A DNA stretch of 64,000 nucleotides from Papaver somniferum (Eukaryota; Streptophyta; Magnoliopsida; Ranunculales; Papaveraceae), in the NCBI RefSeq assembly GCF_003573695.1, contig NC_039364.1, positions 67,848,256-67,912,255 of the forward strand, read 5' to 3'. The notes beneath the pieces are model-generated. The model saw only the letters and a list, made by a program, of their open reading frames with translations, did no database searches and was not told the DNA's origin. Numbering within the stretch: the stretch's first letter is position 1; every line of letters starts with the position of its first letter. Positions 1 to 11,947 of this stretch are shown in pieces. The position numbers were made by a program, and so were the translations under genes.

Positions 1-375
1 ATTCCATGGTCGAATACACGACCTGATCCCATGGAATGGCAATAAACAATTGTATCATCTCATTATTCCGATTTCATGATCGAATTCACGGCTAATCTCA
101 TGGAATGATAATAGATAATTTTATTACTCCGATTTCATGATCGAATCCACGGTTGATCTCATGAAATAGTAATATTTAATTACTCTGATTCTATGGCCGA
201 ATCCATGATCCCATGGAATGTAATATTCGACTCTATTATTCCGAATTCATGGTCGAATCCACGGCTGATCCTATGGATTGATAATAAACAACTACTCACT
301 TTTATTACTCAGTTTCATGAATCATTCTCCATTGAATTTCATAAATTAGCAATAAATACTCAACAATCGGGCATC
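1..375. repeat. Tandem repeat, unit about 60 bp, five to six copies
   Basis: Diverged units share the core 'catggtcgaatccacggctg' followed by 'atctcatggaatgataat'. They start near 4, 74, 136, 193, 249 and 316. The last unit is the most degraded. The repeat may extend left of the window. Confidence 0.8.
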
Positions 376-484
376 TGGATCATCGCTGAGTAAGCCCCAC
401 AAAAATGGTGCAAGTGTACTCGGGAATGATGCACGACTGATCACCCGGATGCACAAACGAGCATCCAAAAATATGGACAGATGA

Positions 485-1060
485 GGAGGTGCTCATGGGG
501 CCGGTCCCACCAGCCGGCCGGCCATGCCCTAGCCGTGGCCGGTCCCATGCCTCTCCCATTATTTTCCTTATTTTTGTTATTTCATGAACTCATGAAAACT
601 CCTTGGTTTTAGCAACTTTCCTTGTTTTTGCAAAACTCATGAATTCTCCATAACTTCATGGATTCATGAAAAATAATATTATAAAATAGGAAAAGGTGTG
701 CGGGACCGGGAAACCTAGTCGGCCGGCCATGCTCAAGTCGTGGCCGGTCCCACACCTTACAATCCTTAGCCTTTTATAATTATTATCCCTCAATTTCACG
801 AAACTCCTCCGTTTCAATGAAAACTCATGGTTTCTCCATAACATCACGATTTCATGAAAAATATTAATATAAAATTAGGAAAAGTGTTGTGGGACCGGGC
901 ATCATAGCCGTCCGGTCATGCCTTAGTTGTGGCCGGTCCCACACCTTGCAATCCCTAGTCTTTTATAATTATTATTTTCCTCAAATCATGAAACTCCTTG
1001 GTTTGAGCAAAAATCTTGATTTCGTCATAATCTCTCAAATTTTGCTCAAATCATGAAAAA
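485..1060. repeat. Tandem repeat, unit about 190-200 bp, three copies, GC-rich palindromic core
   Basis: Three long units each carry a GC-rich core around 'gtggccggtcccacacc' (near 530, 740 and 925), next to 'ggccggccatgc' in the first two. The cores are separated by AT-rich spacer with 'aactcatgaa' and 'ctccttggttt'. The GC-rich cores stand out against the AT-rich LTR. Confidence 0.8.
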
Positions 1061-1884
1061 CCAAAAGCCAACATGGTCACACGACCGACTAGCCTCTCAT
1101 GGAAATTTTAAATGTTAAAGTACTCTTATTTTAATATTTACCAAATGTTGATCAATTGAGCATACATGCTCATTCCAACAAAAATCAAGAATTTCAGTCA
1201 AGATGAAACTCTTCTGAAAATTCAAAATGTTGCCCGAACGCACATCAGAAAATATTGAAACTCTCAGTATGGAGACACGGACACCACGGCAACACGTACA
1301 TGCCTTCTTGACCGACTAGAGTCATCCCTAGGGCTTGCACAAAGTCGGTCCCACACGTTTTCATATTTCTGACCTAATTTGCTCAATTGCTCATATTGGG
1401 CCCAAATTCTCTCTAACCAACCTGGGGATTGTTTAAACGACCAACATCTGGTCTCGTGATCACCAAGAGTCGGCCCCATGCCCTCTTGGTCGGTCTCCCA
1501 TCTTTCATACTTAGGTTTTATCAAATGTTGAACCCAGCAATATTTCAATAAATGATGAATCCGGCATTTAATCATCGTTCTTTCACCAACTCTCCAACTG
1601 AGAACCCTGGTGCATGCTCACTCGAGCACTGAGCACCACATGGACGCCATATCTCATGTGGTCGGTCCCTCTGTCACTCATGACCTATTTTCAGCGATTC
1701 ATCAGTTAACAAATAATTGATATGAAATTAGGTTTCAAATAAATGTTCTACGAATCATTATTCGGAGCGAGATTCAAACACTAATGAATTTATGATGGAT
1801 TCAGCAACTAACGTCTTAATTAATCATATAATTTTGGTAATCTAACAATATTTTAATATTTTATTGGGTCAGGTCACCAATAAA

Positions 1885-2200
1885 TATTTCGTCGAATTGA
1901 GAAATACTTACTCAGTTGCTCAAATATTGATCCAGCTATCAATATTTAGTAATATTAGTAATTTGTCGAATTGAGCAATACTTGCTCAGTTGCACGTCAA
2001 ATTATCAATGTTCAGTATTTTGTCGAATTGTGCAAAAATTGCTGAATTGCACATCAAATTATTAATAATCATTAATTTGTCGAATTGAGCAATACTTGCT
2101 CAGTTGCTCGTCAAATTCTCTATATTCAATAAATCGCTGAATCGAGCAATACTTGTTCAGTCGCTCAAATACTGGTCAATAATTCATCACTGAATCTACA
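1885..2200. repeat. Tandem repeat, unit about 60 bp
   Basis: Four to five units of 'gtcgaattgagcaatactt' followed by 'gctcagttgctcgtcaaatt' and an AT-rich tail. It has no similarity to the 60-bp repeat at 1-375, so this LTR has three independent tandem sets. Confidence 0.75.
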
Positions 2201-2609
2201 ATATTGACATCATTTCAGAGAACTACATGTTCGATCCATGAATCGCTGAGCATTCATCACTCATTCTCGATTCAACAAAACCTAGACTCACTGTCTAATC
2301 AGTCAACAACTGACTAATTAATACACGTCTGTCATGCAGACTCCAAGATTCGTGAGACATCAATCACGTCAAATTGGGGGATATCAATTAGGGTTTTGGT
2401 CTGGCGGCCTACATCATGTGGATTCATCCACAACGAGAAATGTGTGTAAGTCGTGCCAACAGTTGAAGGAGTTAGAAAAGTTGTGGGTGCACGATCATTC
2501 AAGTCTCCACACGACATGGAACTGACTTTACCACGATCTTCCATTTTCCCACTCTTTCACTCAAGAAACGTCACACTTACAGGGATCAAGGTGTTCACGA
2601 CTCTGATAA

Positions 2610-2617
2610 TATAAATA
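2610..2617 (+). promoter_or_regulatory. Putative TATA box of the T1 LTR
   Basis: 'tataaata' lies about 430 bp upstream of the inferred LTR end, which is a normal place for the U3/R boundary. It is the best TATA match in the right half of this LTR. Confidence 0.45.
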
Positions 2618-3038
2618 AGTCTCTGAATCCATGATTGAAGACAACGAATGATCACTAGCTATCAGCAATTGTCGAATTTCTCGAGTAACTACTCTCAAGA
2701 ATTCATCAATCTCTCAGAACTTATTCGAACTCATCAGTTCACTGAAAATTGCAGAAACTTTCAACACATCCACAATCTTTGATCATCACTGATCCCACAC
2801 AATTCTCAGCTTCCCTCCTACAGATCAACCCATATCCCTCTTTGCGACCGAATTAACTCTGGAACGACCATTGACTTGGTTTAGTCCGGAGTACTACAGA
2901 TTGATCTCTCGAATCTAAGCACTCCCTTTGCAGTGCATCTTTGTGAGGTTAAGCAGTTTGCTCGGTTGAGGAGTCTCGACAACACGCTCGTCTCTTCACT
3001 TCCCTAAAAAACCAGCAAATCGTTTTTCCTCATCCACA

Positions 3039-3058
3039 GATTGCCGACCACAGTGGGA
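3039..3058 (+). other. Primer-binding-like site of T1
   Basis: 'gattgccgaccacagtggga' directly follows the inferred LTR end. It resembles the 'ttggcg...caccgtgggg' type of site seen at this position in many plant Ty3/gypsy elements, with a few changes. The tRNA used is not assigned. Confidence 0.5.
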
Positions 3059-3094
3059 GATTAATTCTCGGTTGCAATCTCGCATTTTCACAAA

Positions 3095-4198
3095 ATGGTT
3101 GATCTTAGGTCAGGTTCAATTACAAATCCTAACCCGAACAATGCTAGCACTAGCAACACCGGTGGTACTCCAGAAACTATTCCTGCTTCCAACATCGGTA
3201 CTGGTAATATCACTCCTCCGCAAACCAACATTGGAGACAATCCTCTCTTCGGCCGGTCTCCCGAAGAAATCAGGGAGAATCCACCTACCATAGGTGATCT
3301 CATGAAGGTGCAAGAAACTCTTGCAAAGAATCAAATTGACATGTCCAACACTCAGAAAGAGTTGTGCAATTATCTCAAAACTCTCACTGACAATATGTCA
3401 AAAAAGGCTCGGGAGAATGGAAAAGTTAAAGAAACGTCTTCAACTGTTGACCCTAAAGTTGTTCCAGTCCACGTAGTTGACGATGATGAAGTACACAAAA
3501 CTGCAGAAAACCCGCCAGCAAAGGAGCTTGCCGATTTCATCACTCGTGAAGATCTGGAGCGTTTCATGGAGGATCGAGGAAAAGGAAAAACACCATCTGT
3601 CCATCGTCATCAACCTCCGTACCCTGCTGCCACACAGAGAATCCCTCTCCCGAAAAGATACACTTTCCCAACGTTCACACTGTACAAAGGAACCAGGAAC
3701 GCTAGGGAAGATGTCTCTCAATTCCTATAATCGCTAGGCGAACATGAGCACAATCATGTTGTCCGTTTGAAATAATTTTCAAAATCTCTGATGGGCCGAG
3801 CATATACCTGGTACAACAACATCGCAAAAGGAAGCATCACCAATTGGGGAGCAATGGTCAACGCTTTCTACAGGAAATACTTCTTCGTCTCTGAGCAGAT
3901 TACTCTTTCTGACTTAGGAAGGATGGCACAGAAGAACGCTGAAAATCCCAATGACTATGTGAAGAGGTTCAGAATTCAGGCTTTGGATTGCCATGATGCC
4001 AACGTTACTGAACAACAACTGGTGTATTTGTGCATAAACTGGATGATCCCAGTCTACAAAGCTTTGCTGGAAAATCTCAGGTTCCATACTTTCTCAGAAC
4101 TCCATGAAGCAGCCAAGCGATCAACAACTACTGCACCCGCTTTACTGGAAAGCGCAAAGTCTGCAAGGTCGAGGAATCTCGAAGCATCTGACGCCTAG
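3095..4198 (+). pseudogene. gag: T1 gag, broken by two in-frame stops
   Basis: One reading frame runs from the ATG at 3095 to the stop at 4196-4198, interrupted by a TAA at 3728 and another shortly after, before codon 3791. The N-terminal third is polar and low in complexity. From about codon 185 it shows a retrotransposon gag domain: a 'PKRYTFPTFTLYKGTRNARE' stretch, then 'MGRAYTWYNNIAKGSITNW' and 'FYRKYF', the classic W/Y pattern of plant gypsy capsid. Gag forms the particle that packages element RNA. No zinc knuckle is seen after 4198, where the frame is lost. The stops rule out a full-length product. Confidence 0.85.
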
Positions 4199-4694
4199 TC
4201 AAAAATCAGTAAAATCTCCAACCTTCCATGAACGTTGTTGCTGGACGGAGCAAAAGGAAAGCCGAGCCACCACAACACAAGCATGCTTCTCAAATCTCTC
4301 AGGTTCCTTCAGAAGCGCAAAGAGAGGATGAACAATCCTGAAATGCACAAACTTCAACCCTACATCGACAAATGGGGAAATGATCAGACATACTCAAACT
4401 TCTCTCTTCTCACCAAAGAAGTGATCGAGTTACTAGAAGTCTAGATTCAAGATGATGCAACCAAATTTTCATTCACAAGGAGAGAGCCGACCGAAGAAGA
4501 AATGGAGAATCATAGAACTTTAATCTCTCCGAGCAACCTTCCGACGAAGCAGTTCAGTCATTGATCGAGCACATCTGCGAATTTCTTTATCTATCAAGAG
4601 ATCAAAAGAAAGACATGCTCACAGCTCTGAATCACATCGTGTCATCAAATCCATTCCGGAAATACTTTCTGAGCCTTTAGACACATACAAAGAG
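4199..4694 (+). pseudogene. T1 gag-pol linker, decayed
   Basis: Short open stretches (for example 4235-4444) in changing frames continue the element's coding sense but show no domain I can name. They are probably the decayed C-terminal gag and the linker into protease, since a protease-like segment follows at 4695. Confidence 0.4.
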
Positions 4695-5018
4695 ATGTAC
4701 GACTGGGGACTACTTACCGCAGTCAATCTCCAAGGAAATGAATTTGAGAGAACGTTGATCGATGATGTCACTTCTATCAACACTATTCCACTGAAAACCC
4801 TCAGAGCCGTAGGCATCACTCAAAAAGAAGCTACTCGTCAACCCATCATCAAAACACTTGGAGAAATTTCGAACTCTGACGAGGTTGAAGCAAGAACCTG
4901 CAAAAGATGCATAGACATTCATCAAGAGGTTCCTCACTTAGGCAAGTCTCATTCCTTCCATGTCTATGTCATTTATTTCCTCACATGCTATCCTAGCATG
5001 GGGACTCAATTCTGCTAG
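4695..5018 (+). pseudogene. T1 retroviral-type aspartic protease remnant
   Basis: An open frame of 107 codons contains 'SINTIPLKTLRAVGI', which matches the region just after the active site in plant gypsy proteases (usually D-S/G-G-S/A followed by xINxxPxxTLxxxGI). The catalytic triplet is not intact: 'LIDDVTSIN' stands where a D-T/S/G-G motif is expected. The homology stops by about residue 60 and the rest of the frame looks random. No reverse transcriptase follows. Confidence 0.6.
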
Positions 5019-5891
5019 CAACTCAGCAATACATTATAAATGGTAGATTCACCGCATTAGTATTTCACCAAGTGGTTGAATCTGACATCGCTTCGAATCG
5101 AGCATCTCACTGAGGCATTCACTACTGATAGATGATATAAGCATGGAAAAGAACACTTTGGGCATTTCTCCATAGACTTGTAGGAATGTCCACGGGTATC
5201 AGAAATCTCTGATGTCTGCACAAGTGTTGAATCCCGCTATCGCAGCGGAATTCCGAATCAACAGAAGATACACGGGCCGAGACGATCAAGCCTAAGACAT
5301 TCGACACTTCAGTGCTCAAGCATATAAGAAGCCTTCGAATTGTACTCCCAATCAAAGAGTACACCTTCGATAATAGTGCCTCTAGCTTAAGCACAATATC
5401 TCAACGTGACACACTGGTTCAACACCAACACGATCAAAGTATAGTTGAATTACAATCGATAAGCCTTCACTATCCCATGATAAGACTTCTAAAGCAGATG
5501 CAACATCATTCATCAATTGATGCTACAAACTCCTTCAACTCTGCTAAGTGAATGAGGGATGCACTTGGGACTTGATTTTATTGGAAATATCAATTCAACA
5601 TATTTCAATAAATGTTATCCACATAACAAGTCATGGAAACCTGATGTGATTCCATGAAACGTCGTCAAACGGAACCACTCTACATCAAAATCCCCTGCAC
5701 GACTGGGGAACTTCCTCTCTTCACCAATCATATCCAGAATGAAGACTGTCGCTGCTATCTACCGCGCAACAACATTGATTCCATGACGAAGCCACTTCAC
5801 AGTAAAGTCATATCATGAGAATTTGAGTTGAAATCCTAATACACCTTCATCTTAGGAATGCTCAACTCACCAATTAGTTTGTGCATGCCCA
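5019..5891. other. T1 internal spacer, no gene recognised
   Basis: About 870 bp of moderately AT-rich sequence with only short open frames (for example 5312-5551 on +, 79 codons) that show no known motif. In an autonomous gypsy element this place would hold reverse transcriptase. I see no YxDD or other RT motif on either strand. Confidence 0.5.
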
Positions 5892-8185
5892 CTAGATGGA
5901 AGAGCAAAGACTATCATCTTCGGTCTCTGTGTCAACTCCAATCATAGTATCGGCATCAGCATGTGGAGGAATTCTATTCATGGTCTCAGCATCAACAAGA
6001 ATCTATGGAGAACTTCCAGTTGTAATCTCAGCATCAGTCTCGAGCGCAACATCCGGCTTCATCAACTATCCATTCTCTATGGATTGTACTTCTTCAAGCC
6101 CTAATGATTCATATCAAGATGTGTAGACCTGAAAACATGGTAACATGAACGTCTTCCCAAAGCTTACAAGACAGACGGGCACAAACCAAAGCCTTCTACA
6201 AGATGCTCTCATCGCTTCCACAAAAGAGATACAACACATTTTAGGCTATGGGTTTACGAAAACGTACCAATGAGTGAGGAATGGGACAATTCCTCCTCAA
6301 AAAAAGATGTTCGTCTATGTCTCTTCTACAACATACCAAAAGGGCGCATCAATCGGGCATACTAGCTGAAAGATATGGTCTTTACCGTCAGGTCTACGAA
6401 ATCTGAAAAATTTGTACGGGATTACAAATTATAAATGTGCACGCTTCGTTGTATGAACTGTGCAACTCCAAATTGAGTGATTCTTTTCTCATGTGATAAC
6501 TCAGTCTCTTAGCTTCAAAAGTTGTGGTCAAGCATCGAATTCCGACGTCGTATGAGGTTCATACAGCTTCCAGAGCATACAACATGCAAGCAGCAATTCT
6601 TAGACGGGATTCATAACCTCCACAGTCGATCGATGTCCACCAGGTCCTTCCGCTAAATACTTCGTCAAGGTACCTCCAACTTCGACCACCTAGGTCTTTA
6701 CATCAATTTTTCTACCTGGTTCCTCTATCTAGGTCTCGCCAGAAGAAGGGAAAACGAAAATGAGAGATTTGACAAAATTCTGGGGACTGACAGTCCACTG
6801 ATCATGGCGATTAGTTTCACAGTCCAAGACCCGTGGCACCAGACTCTCATGTGCTGATCATTCATCATAAAAGTAATGATACCACCGGGACATGAAACCA
6901 TGGTCATTACATCACCCCCTCTTGAGAGCAACCTCAGTGATGGTCCCGTGACCAGGGTTTCGAAAGTGATGTTTCTACGACTGACAGAAACAAGATGGCG
7001 CTGCAAGCACCATGCTCATGTATCAATCAATGGGTCCTGATCTCAAATGAATCAATGACATCAAAATCCTTCACCAACCGTTCAATACACAAGTGAATGG
7101 TCTAAAGACACAACAAGAGTGTTTTACAACAAGCCCGTCTGAGATAGTTTTACGCTGCCCTGTATAAGACGACGAACTGGGAGAAATTGGTGAAGAATCT
7201 AGGGATGGTTCATATACCATTCTCTTAGTATGAATGTCCTCTACAACATATACAAAATTTACAGCAATCGGAGAAACGAGCAAATAGATGTGGCCAAAAC
7301 ATTGGACAACATACAATCTGAAAAAGTTCTGAAAGTCTCCTGGAAGTTACTGTTTCGCCTTTTTCAGGCCCTAAACATGCTCAAAACTCAAAGAGCTTCT
7401 GTGTTAAAGCTTGGAAATTTTATGGGATTGAAGATACATATGCAGATCGCGAAAATCCAACTCCGGACGAAGATTATACAGTGTGTTTACTAAAAGGCTA
7501 AAATCTGAAATTTTCTGGTGACGTATTTCAGCAAAATTACTCGTACGCTCACATGGATTCTCATTCATTCATTCACAAATCAGCAAGTTCATACTTATAT
7601 AAAGATATTACAGAAGATATACTTACTGGGGGAGTCTCTAAATCATTTGAAGGCTTAGCAACGCCGAAATCTCCATCGGCAACGTCGCTATCTCCATTCG
7701 GTTCGGGATTTCGGGAATTATCCATATTCTCATGTCCCAAAGAAGAGAACTTTTCGTCAACATGCTGATTATCTACAATGATTTCCTCCTGGGTACATCG
7801 ACAACAATTATTATTATTTCATTCAATGAGATGCCATGATCACCTGCACGAAAGAGATGCTTACATCGATTTCTTCATTTGTGCTGGATTCCTGAATTGT
7901 TTGTCCGGGAACAAGTTGAAGACCGTCATGGAGAAAAAGTCTGAAAATAAATAACAAACCTTGGTCTCGTGATCCTAATTGCACGGGAAAGGAAAATTCA
8001 TGACACAAGGAGCGCTAACAACTCACCAAAGAAACGGCCGGGGACTGCACGTCATCCTGTACTCCTTACTGCTGGGTTCTCCGCTCCCGTAGACTTTCTT
8101 CCATTTCCATGGAGTCTACATTGATTCGAGATCTCACTATTCGATCATCATGTGGTAAAGCTAATGAAATAACCAGAAATACAAC
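5892..8185 (-). pseudogene. Antisense exon-like ORF (aORF) inside T1, four exon blocks
   Basis: The minus strand carries a chain of exon-like blocks. Exon a (about 8165-8070) ends at A|GTAAGG. Exon b (7940-7865, 76 bp) is preceded by 'ttattttcag' and ends at GAT|GTAAGC. Exon c (7788-7627, 162 bp) is preceded by 'gtacccag' and ends at A|GTAAGT. Phases match across a-b (2+1) and b-c (0). A further open block (about 6065-5892) ends in a stop at 5892-5894 and contains one internal TAG at 6003-6005. The encoded sequence is strongly acidic and rich in D, E, S and N, with no domain I can name. Extra antisense ORFs at this position are known in Tat-lineage gypsy elements, some with a plant mobile domain. 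The upstream exons would lie right of 8190 and are lost at the junction with A1. The region between 6066 and 7626 may hold further exons that I could not define. Confidence 0.5.
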
Positions 8186-8653
8186 TCAGTATGAAGGATC
8201 TCTCACTATCACTCAGAGGTCCCAGAAGTATCATTTCTTAAAGTTGCATCCGTAGAGATGTTATGCTAAATACAACTCATGTAAACATAAATTGATTCAA
8301 CATATTGTGATTTTTCACATATGAGTTTCAATTGGAATACCTTATGATCCTTTGATAAAGCCTACCAGCATGGGCTAGAACTGAATCCCGCTAAATCAAA
8401 AATCCACGCAAACCATAATGGTAACATCATATGAGATCGAATATTAAGGTTAATGAAAACCGAAATCAGACATCCCATAAACCGAATACACATAGCAAAA
8501 ATATAAACATTCATTCACAAGCTATGTAATCGGTAACTATCACAAGAAAAATTATAAAATAATAATTTTATTCATAAATAATGAGAGTTTTATTCAAAAC
8601 ATACCTTATACAATAGTTGTAGTAAATCAAAACATTGATGCCTATCAAATCTC

Positions 8654-9109
8654 TTAATGATGTTGAGATCTCTTTCGCTTGATAAGAATAATTCTCCGAA
8701 TTCCTTGAAGAGATCCTTGATCGAAGAATAATTCCTCAACCTTGAGTATGTTAGGTTCTCCTTCATTTACTCTTTTCAGAAGTAATTCTTGTTGCTTGAC
8801 AAGATGATCTTGAACAAGTAAAGATTTTTCAAGAGAACGCTTCAACATCAAAACCTTTGATTTTGTTTCTGCACAAGTTCGTGCCATTTTATGAAACTCT
8901 TTCTCATAATCAATCACATGATATGAGGGATTGATATGATTGCAAGAGTTGGTTCCAAATCCATTGGAGTTATAAAACCTGGAAGAATCACGCGCCATTT
9001 TTTCAGCCATCTTTCTGAAATCCTTGCAGAGAGCTTTGCATGATAATCTGTATTGTACGTAATTCTTGCTCCAGAGGCGTAGACAAGATTTTTTTCCTTT
9101 GAGAGACAC
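8654..9109 (-). pseudogene. A1 second ORF downstream of gag, function unknown
   Basis: An open frame of about 150 codons between gag and the 3' non-coding region. It has no upstream in-frame ATG before a stop at 9113; the first internal ATG is at 9010, so a start is unclear. The product would be rich in K, L and E, with a leucine/lysine stretch typical of a coiled coil in its middle and a basic tail. A second frame open at 8914-9171 suggests a frameshift. A2 has an ORF at the same place (19267-19713) with little sequence similarity. It could be a remnant of the envelope-like ORF known in some Sireviruses; this is inference. Confidence 0.45.
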
Positions 9110-9360
9110 AGATTACCGAAACATATATACCAATAGTTTCCAAAAACTTGGTCACCGATTATGGAAATCAAAAATATTCTCCTTTAATATAAAAGAACCG
9201 AAATTTTCAATATTAAAGGTTTTAAGAAAGTGCCTTCTTGTGAATATTTCCACAGATCTCGCAAGTTTTTAAGACTATTGCGCTATATACACTGAATTCA
9301 TCAAACATAGTTTGGGCACTTCATAAGTCAGTGTATTCAAACAAGATACTAAGTATCTAG

Positions 9361-10625
9361 TTAAGACAAATTATTCTCTTTAAGAGTTGTAGAGAATCTT
9401 CCTTTATTTGTTCTCTTAGGGATCTTACTCCTCTTGTAAGACAAACCAAACTTATCATAAAAATGAGTATCATCAAGATATTTAGGTATTACCTTATGTA
9501 TTGATGAACTGGAGAATTTGCCATATTTCTTTTTGTTTGGTTCCATGGTATTCTTTGGTATCCATTTCCATGAGTTATTAGTCTTTTGATCCTCTTTCCA
9601 TTTGTGATGAACTACCTTTTGAGAACCCTTTTGAGAATTCGTGTGAGAATTCTTTGATCTAAGAAAATCAGACTTATGCATGATTTCTTTCGAAAATGAT
9701 CTCATGTTACAACCTTGACTAGAAGTTGTTCTTCCAGAGCTTGAACTAGGAGAATGTTGATAATTTCTTACAACATGACCTTTAATTCCACAATGAAAAC
9801 ATCGTCTGTAATAATGCTGATGATATGAAAGACTCTGATGTAAATAACTCATTTTTCTATTCCCAGAGAATACAAATGCCTTTTTAGAAGATGAAAATTC
9901 CTTTCGAGGGCGTTCGATGTCATCCTTCTTTCTTTTCGAGGAAAAGATCGAATCAGATTTTATTGATTTATCCGGGGAGGATGTAACCAATTGACTTTCT
10001 GACATTAATGAACGTATTTCATATTTTTTCCTATTGACATGTTCGGAAACTGTCTTTATCTCATAATCATATGAGATATTTAATGCATTGTATTCATCCG
10101 CTACAGTTTTTCTTAAGATCCCGGTCCTCTTTTCTTGATCAATGCTTTTCCTTAGCTTCGCTTACAAGGATTGGATCTTTGAGGAAGATATGATCTTGAG
10201 AGAGTCTAAATCATCTTTCAGGGTAGTTAAATCAAGACTGAGTTGATCATTTTCAGCTTTCATATGACACAAGTCTTCAAGAAGCTTTCCTTCTCTTCTT
10301 GGTGCAAGAGTGAGTTTAGTTGCACATGAGATAAATTCTTTACTTAGTTCATTTAGATGAGATGTTTTTATATTCACACAATCAATATCTTCTTTATCAT
10401 TATGAAGAGATTTTTCAGAATCTGAATCATTGATTGTGAATACAAGGCCTAACTTAACCTCTTCTTGAGAACATACATGCATATTTTCAGAAGAGCAAGT
10501 AGAACTTATGGAAGAAGCCCCTTTTAAACATTTGCTAAATTAAATCCATAGAGAGATTTTCCCAAATCTTGTGATACGTTAACTGAGTCTATTTTCAGCT
10601 TTGCCTTACCTCTTTGCAGACTCAT
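9361..10625 (-). pseudogene. gag: A1 gag, frameshifted, zinc knuckle damaged
   Basis: The likely start is the ATG at 10625, 54 bp downstream of the primer site. The frame stops after about 33 codons, and homology to A4 gag resumes in another frame (10482-10162: acidic 'FTINDSDSEKSLHND', then a coiled-coil-like E/L/K region). It continues in 10005-9361. That last part has the nucleic-acid-binding zinc knuckle, but with C-x2-C-x4-H-x4-Y in place of the final Cys (near 9780). At least two frame changes and the lost Cys make this a non-functional copy. Gag would normally assemble the cytoplasmic particle. Confidence 0.8.
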
Positions 10626-10678
10626 TTCTTATAGGTTGGATCGCGCCAAACACAGATTGTTAGTTCTTTTTGTGTTTG

Positions 10679-10695
10679 CCTGCTCTGATACCAAT
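10679..10695 (-). other. A1 primer-binding site (initiator tRNA-Met)
   Basis: On the minus strand this reads 'attggtatcagagcagg', the standard complement of the initiator tRNA-Met 3' end used by Ty1/copia elements. It directly abuts the LTR end at 10696. Confidence 0.95.
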
Positions 10696-10964
10696 TGAAA
10701 AGACGAGGGTACCCAAATACACCACAATCTTTTAGTTTCAACCTATAAGTCCTCTTACCAAGTGTGATCGTCTATGGACAAAGTCGAGACAGTACAACAA
10801 CTTCGGTATTCACACTTTGTGTGATTGTCTATGGATACGAGATCGAGACAATACGACTACCAAAGTGTGATACTTGATAATAGGTTCAAACTTAACCAAA
10901 CTCTATAGGATCACTATCAAGTATATCGGAGTTAACGTTTGTGTATTTTACTTTATTATAATAA

Positions 10965-11085
10965 GGATTATTTTGTTTTTGGTACTCAGGTTTTGTCCAA
11001 CTTTTGAGTTTGGTCTAACATTTGTCCAGCTTGGTGTTTGGTACTTGGAAATGACGTTGACTTCGGTTGACCATGTTAAATCTTG
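10965..11085 (+). repeat. M1 left terminal inverted repeat
   Basis: About 120 bp matching the reverse complement of 13305-13425 with few differences, including 'ttgacttcggttgacc' near its inner end. Confidence 0.85.
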
Positions 11086-11947
11086 ACTTCCGTTAAGTAA
11101 TTATTAAAAAAAAAGCTAATTATTTAACGAAGTTAACAGTGATGTTAGCACATGAGTGGCACACACCTAACATTTTTTTATCCAAGGCCAAAATAGAACT
11201 AATCCAACAGTGACATTAACTCCGATGTCTCCCGTACTGGACTTTCTTCAAACAACATTTGAGCGACAAAGAACGAATTTTACTTTTCGTGTTTTTCCCT
11301 TTCTATAACTTCATGTTTTTACTAAATCATCCCCAGAAATACCTTCTTGTATACAACCCCAAGCTACGCTAACTCTAGAATCGAGAGTTCATTTCATTCA
11401 TTCTATTTCAATAATTGTCTGAAATTGAGACACAAAAGTTGAGAGAGGAAAGCAGCGGTTGTCACTGCTAAAATCCGACAGATGTAGAGAAGAGATAAAG
11501 CTAATGATGAACTCAGATAGTGACGAACTAGGGTTTGAAGATGATTCTATCAGAGAACATGAAGAAGATTTAGTTTGGCAGCAGAGTGGAATTTGGGGTT
11601 CGATCTGATTGAATATGGGAGTGCTGTTGACGGAAATTAGAAAAGAGATGATGAAGCTTCTGTTAAGATCAGCAGTGAACAAATTAGAGATGTTCTTGAT
11701 GTCATAGAGGTATGAATCGAGAATTTAACAAGGAAGAAAGATTGTTGTTGATGCAATTGAGCTGCTGTTGTCGTTGAGTTAGAATCAGATCGAGAGAAGA
11801 AGTGGGGTTTGATATATGGTTTGGTTGTTGTTGTTGTGACACGGTAATAAATTAGGTTGAAGATGGCAGAGAAACAATGGGATTGCATCAGTCAGGGTTT
11901 TGATTTGTGTTTTCTCGATGGTGCCGATTCAAGAAGGTAGTCTGGTA

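Larger units (their letters stand above)
1..3038 (+). repeat. T1 5' LTR (left end outside the window)
   Basis: Non-coding, AT-rich sequence with three separate tandem repeat sets. It has a TATA box at 2610 and ends in 'catccaca' at 3038, just before the primer-binding-like site. The end in CA, the promoter position and the gag start 57 bp further on fit a 5' LTR. Its full length cannot be known here. The short open frames within it look like chance. Confidence 0.7.
1..8261 (+). mobile_element. T1: partial Ty3/gypsy LTR retrotransposon, Tat-like, pol largely lost
   Basis: An LTR lies left of a primer-binding-like site at 3039. It is followed in the same direction by a gag pseudogene with a retrotransposon gag domain and by a protease remnant. 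No reverse transcriptase, RNase H or integrase motif is visible after that, so this is a non-autonomous or internally deleted copy. The right part (5892-8185) carries exon-like blocks on the opposite strand. The left end runs off the window. The right end is cut near 8261, where sequence shared with the family A elements begins, and no 3' LTR is seen. Lineage (Tat) is inferred from gag style and the antisense ORF. Confidence 0.75.

Noticed and set aside
5312..5551. 79-codon ORF on + as a possible pol remnant of T1
   Set aside because: I could not match it to reverse transcriptase, RNase H or integrase motifs in any frame.
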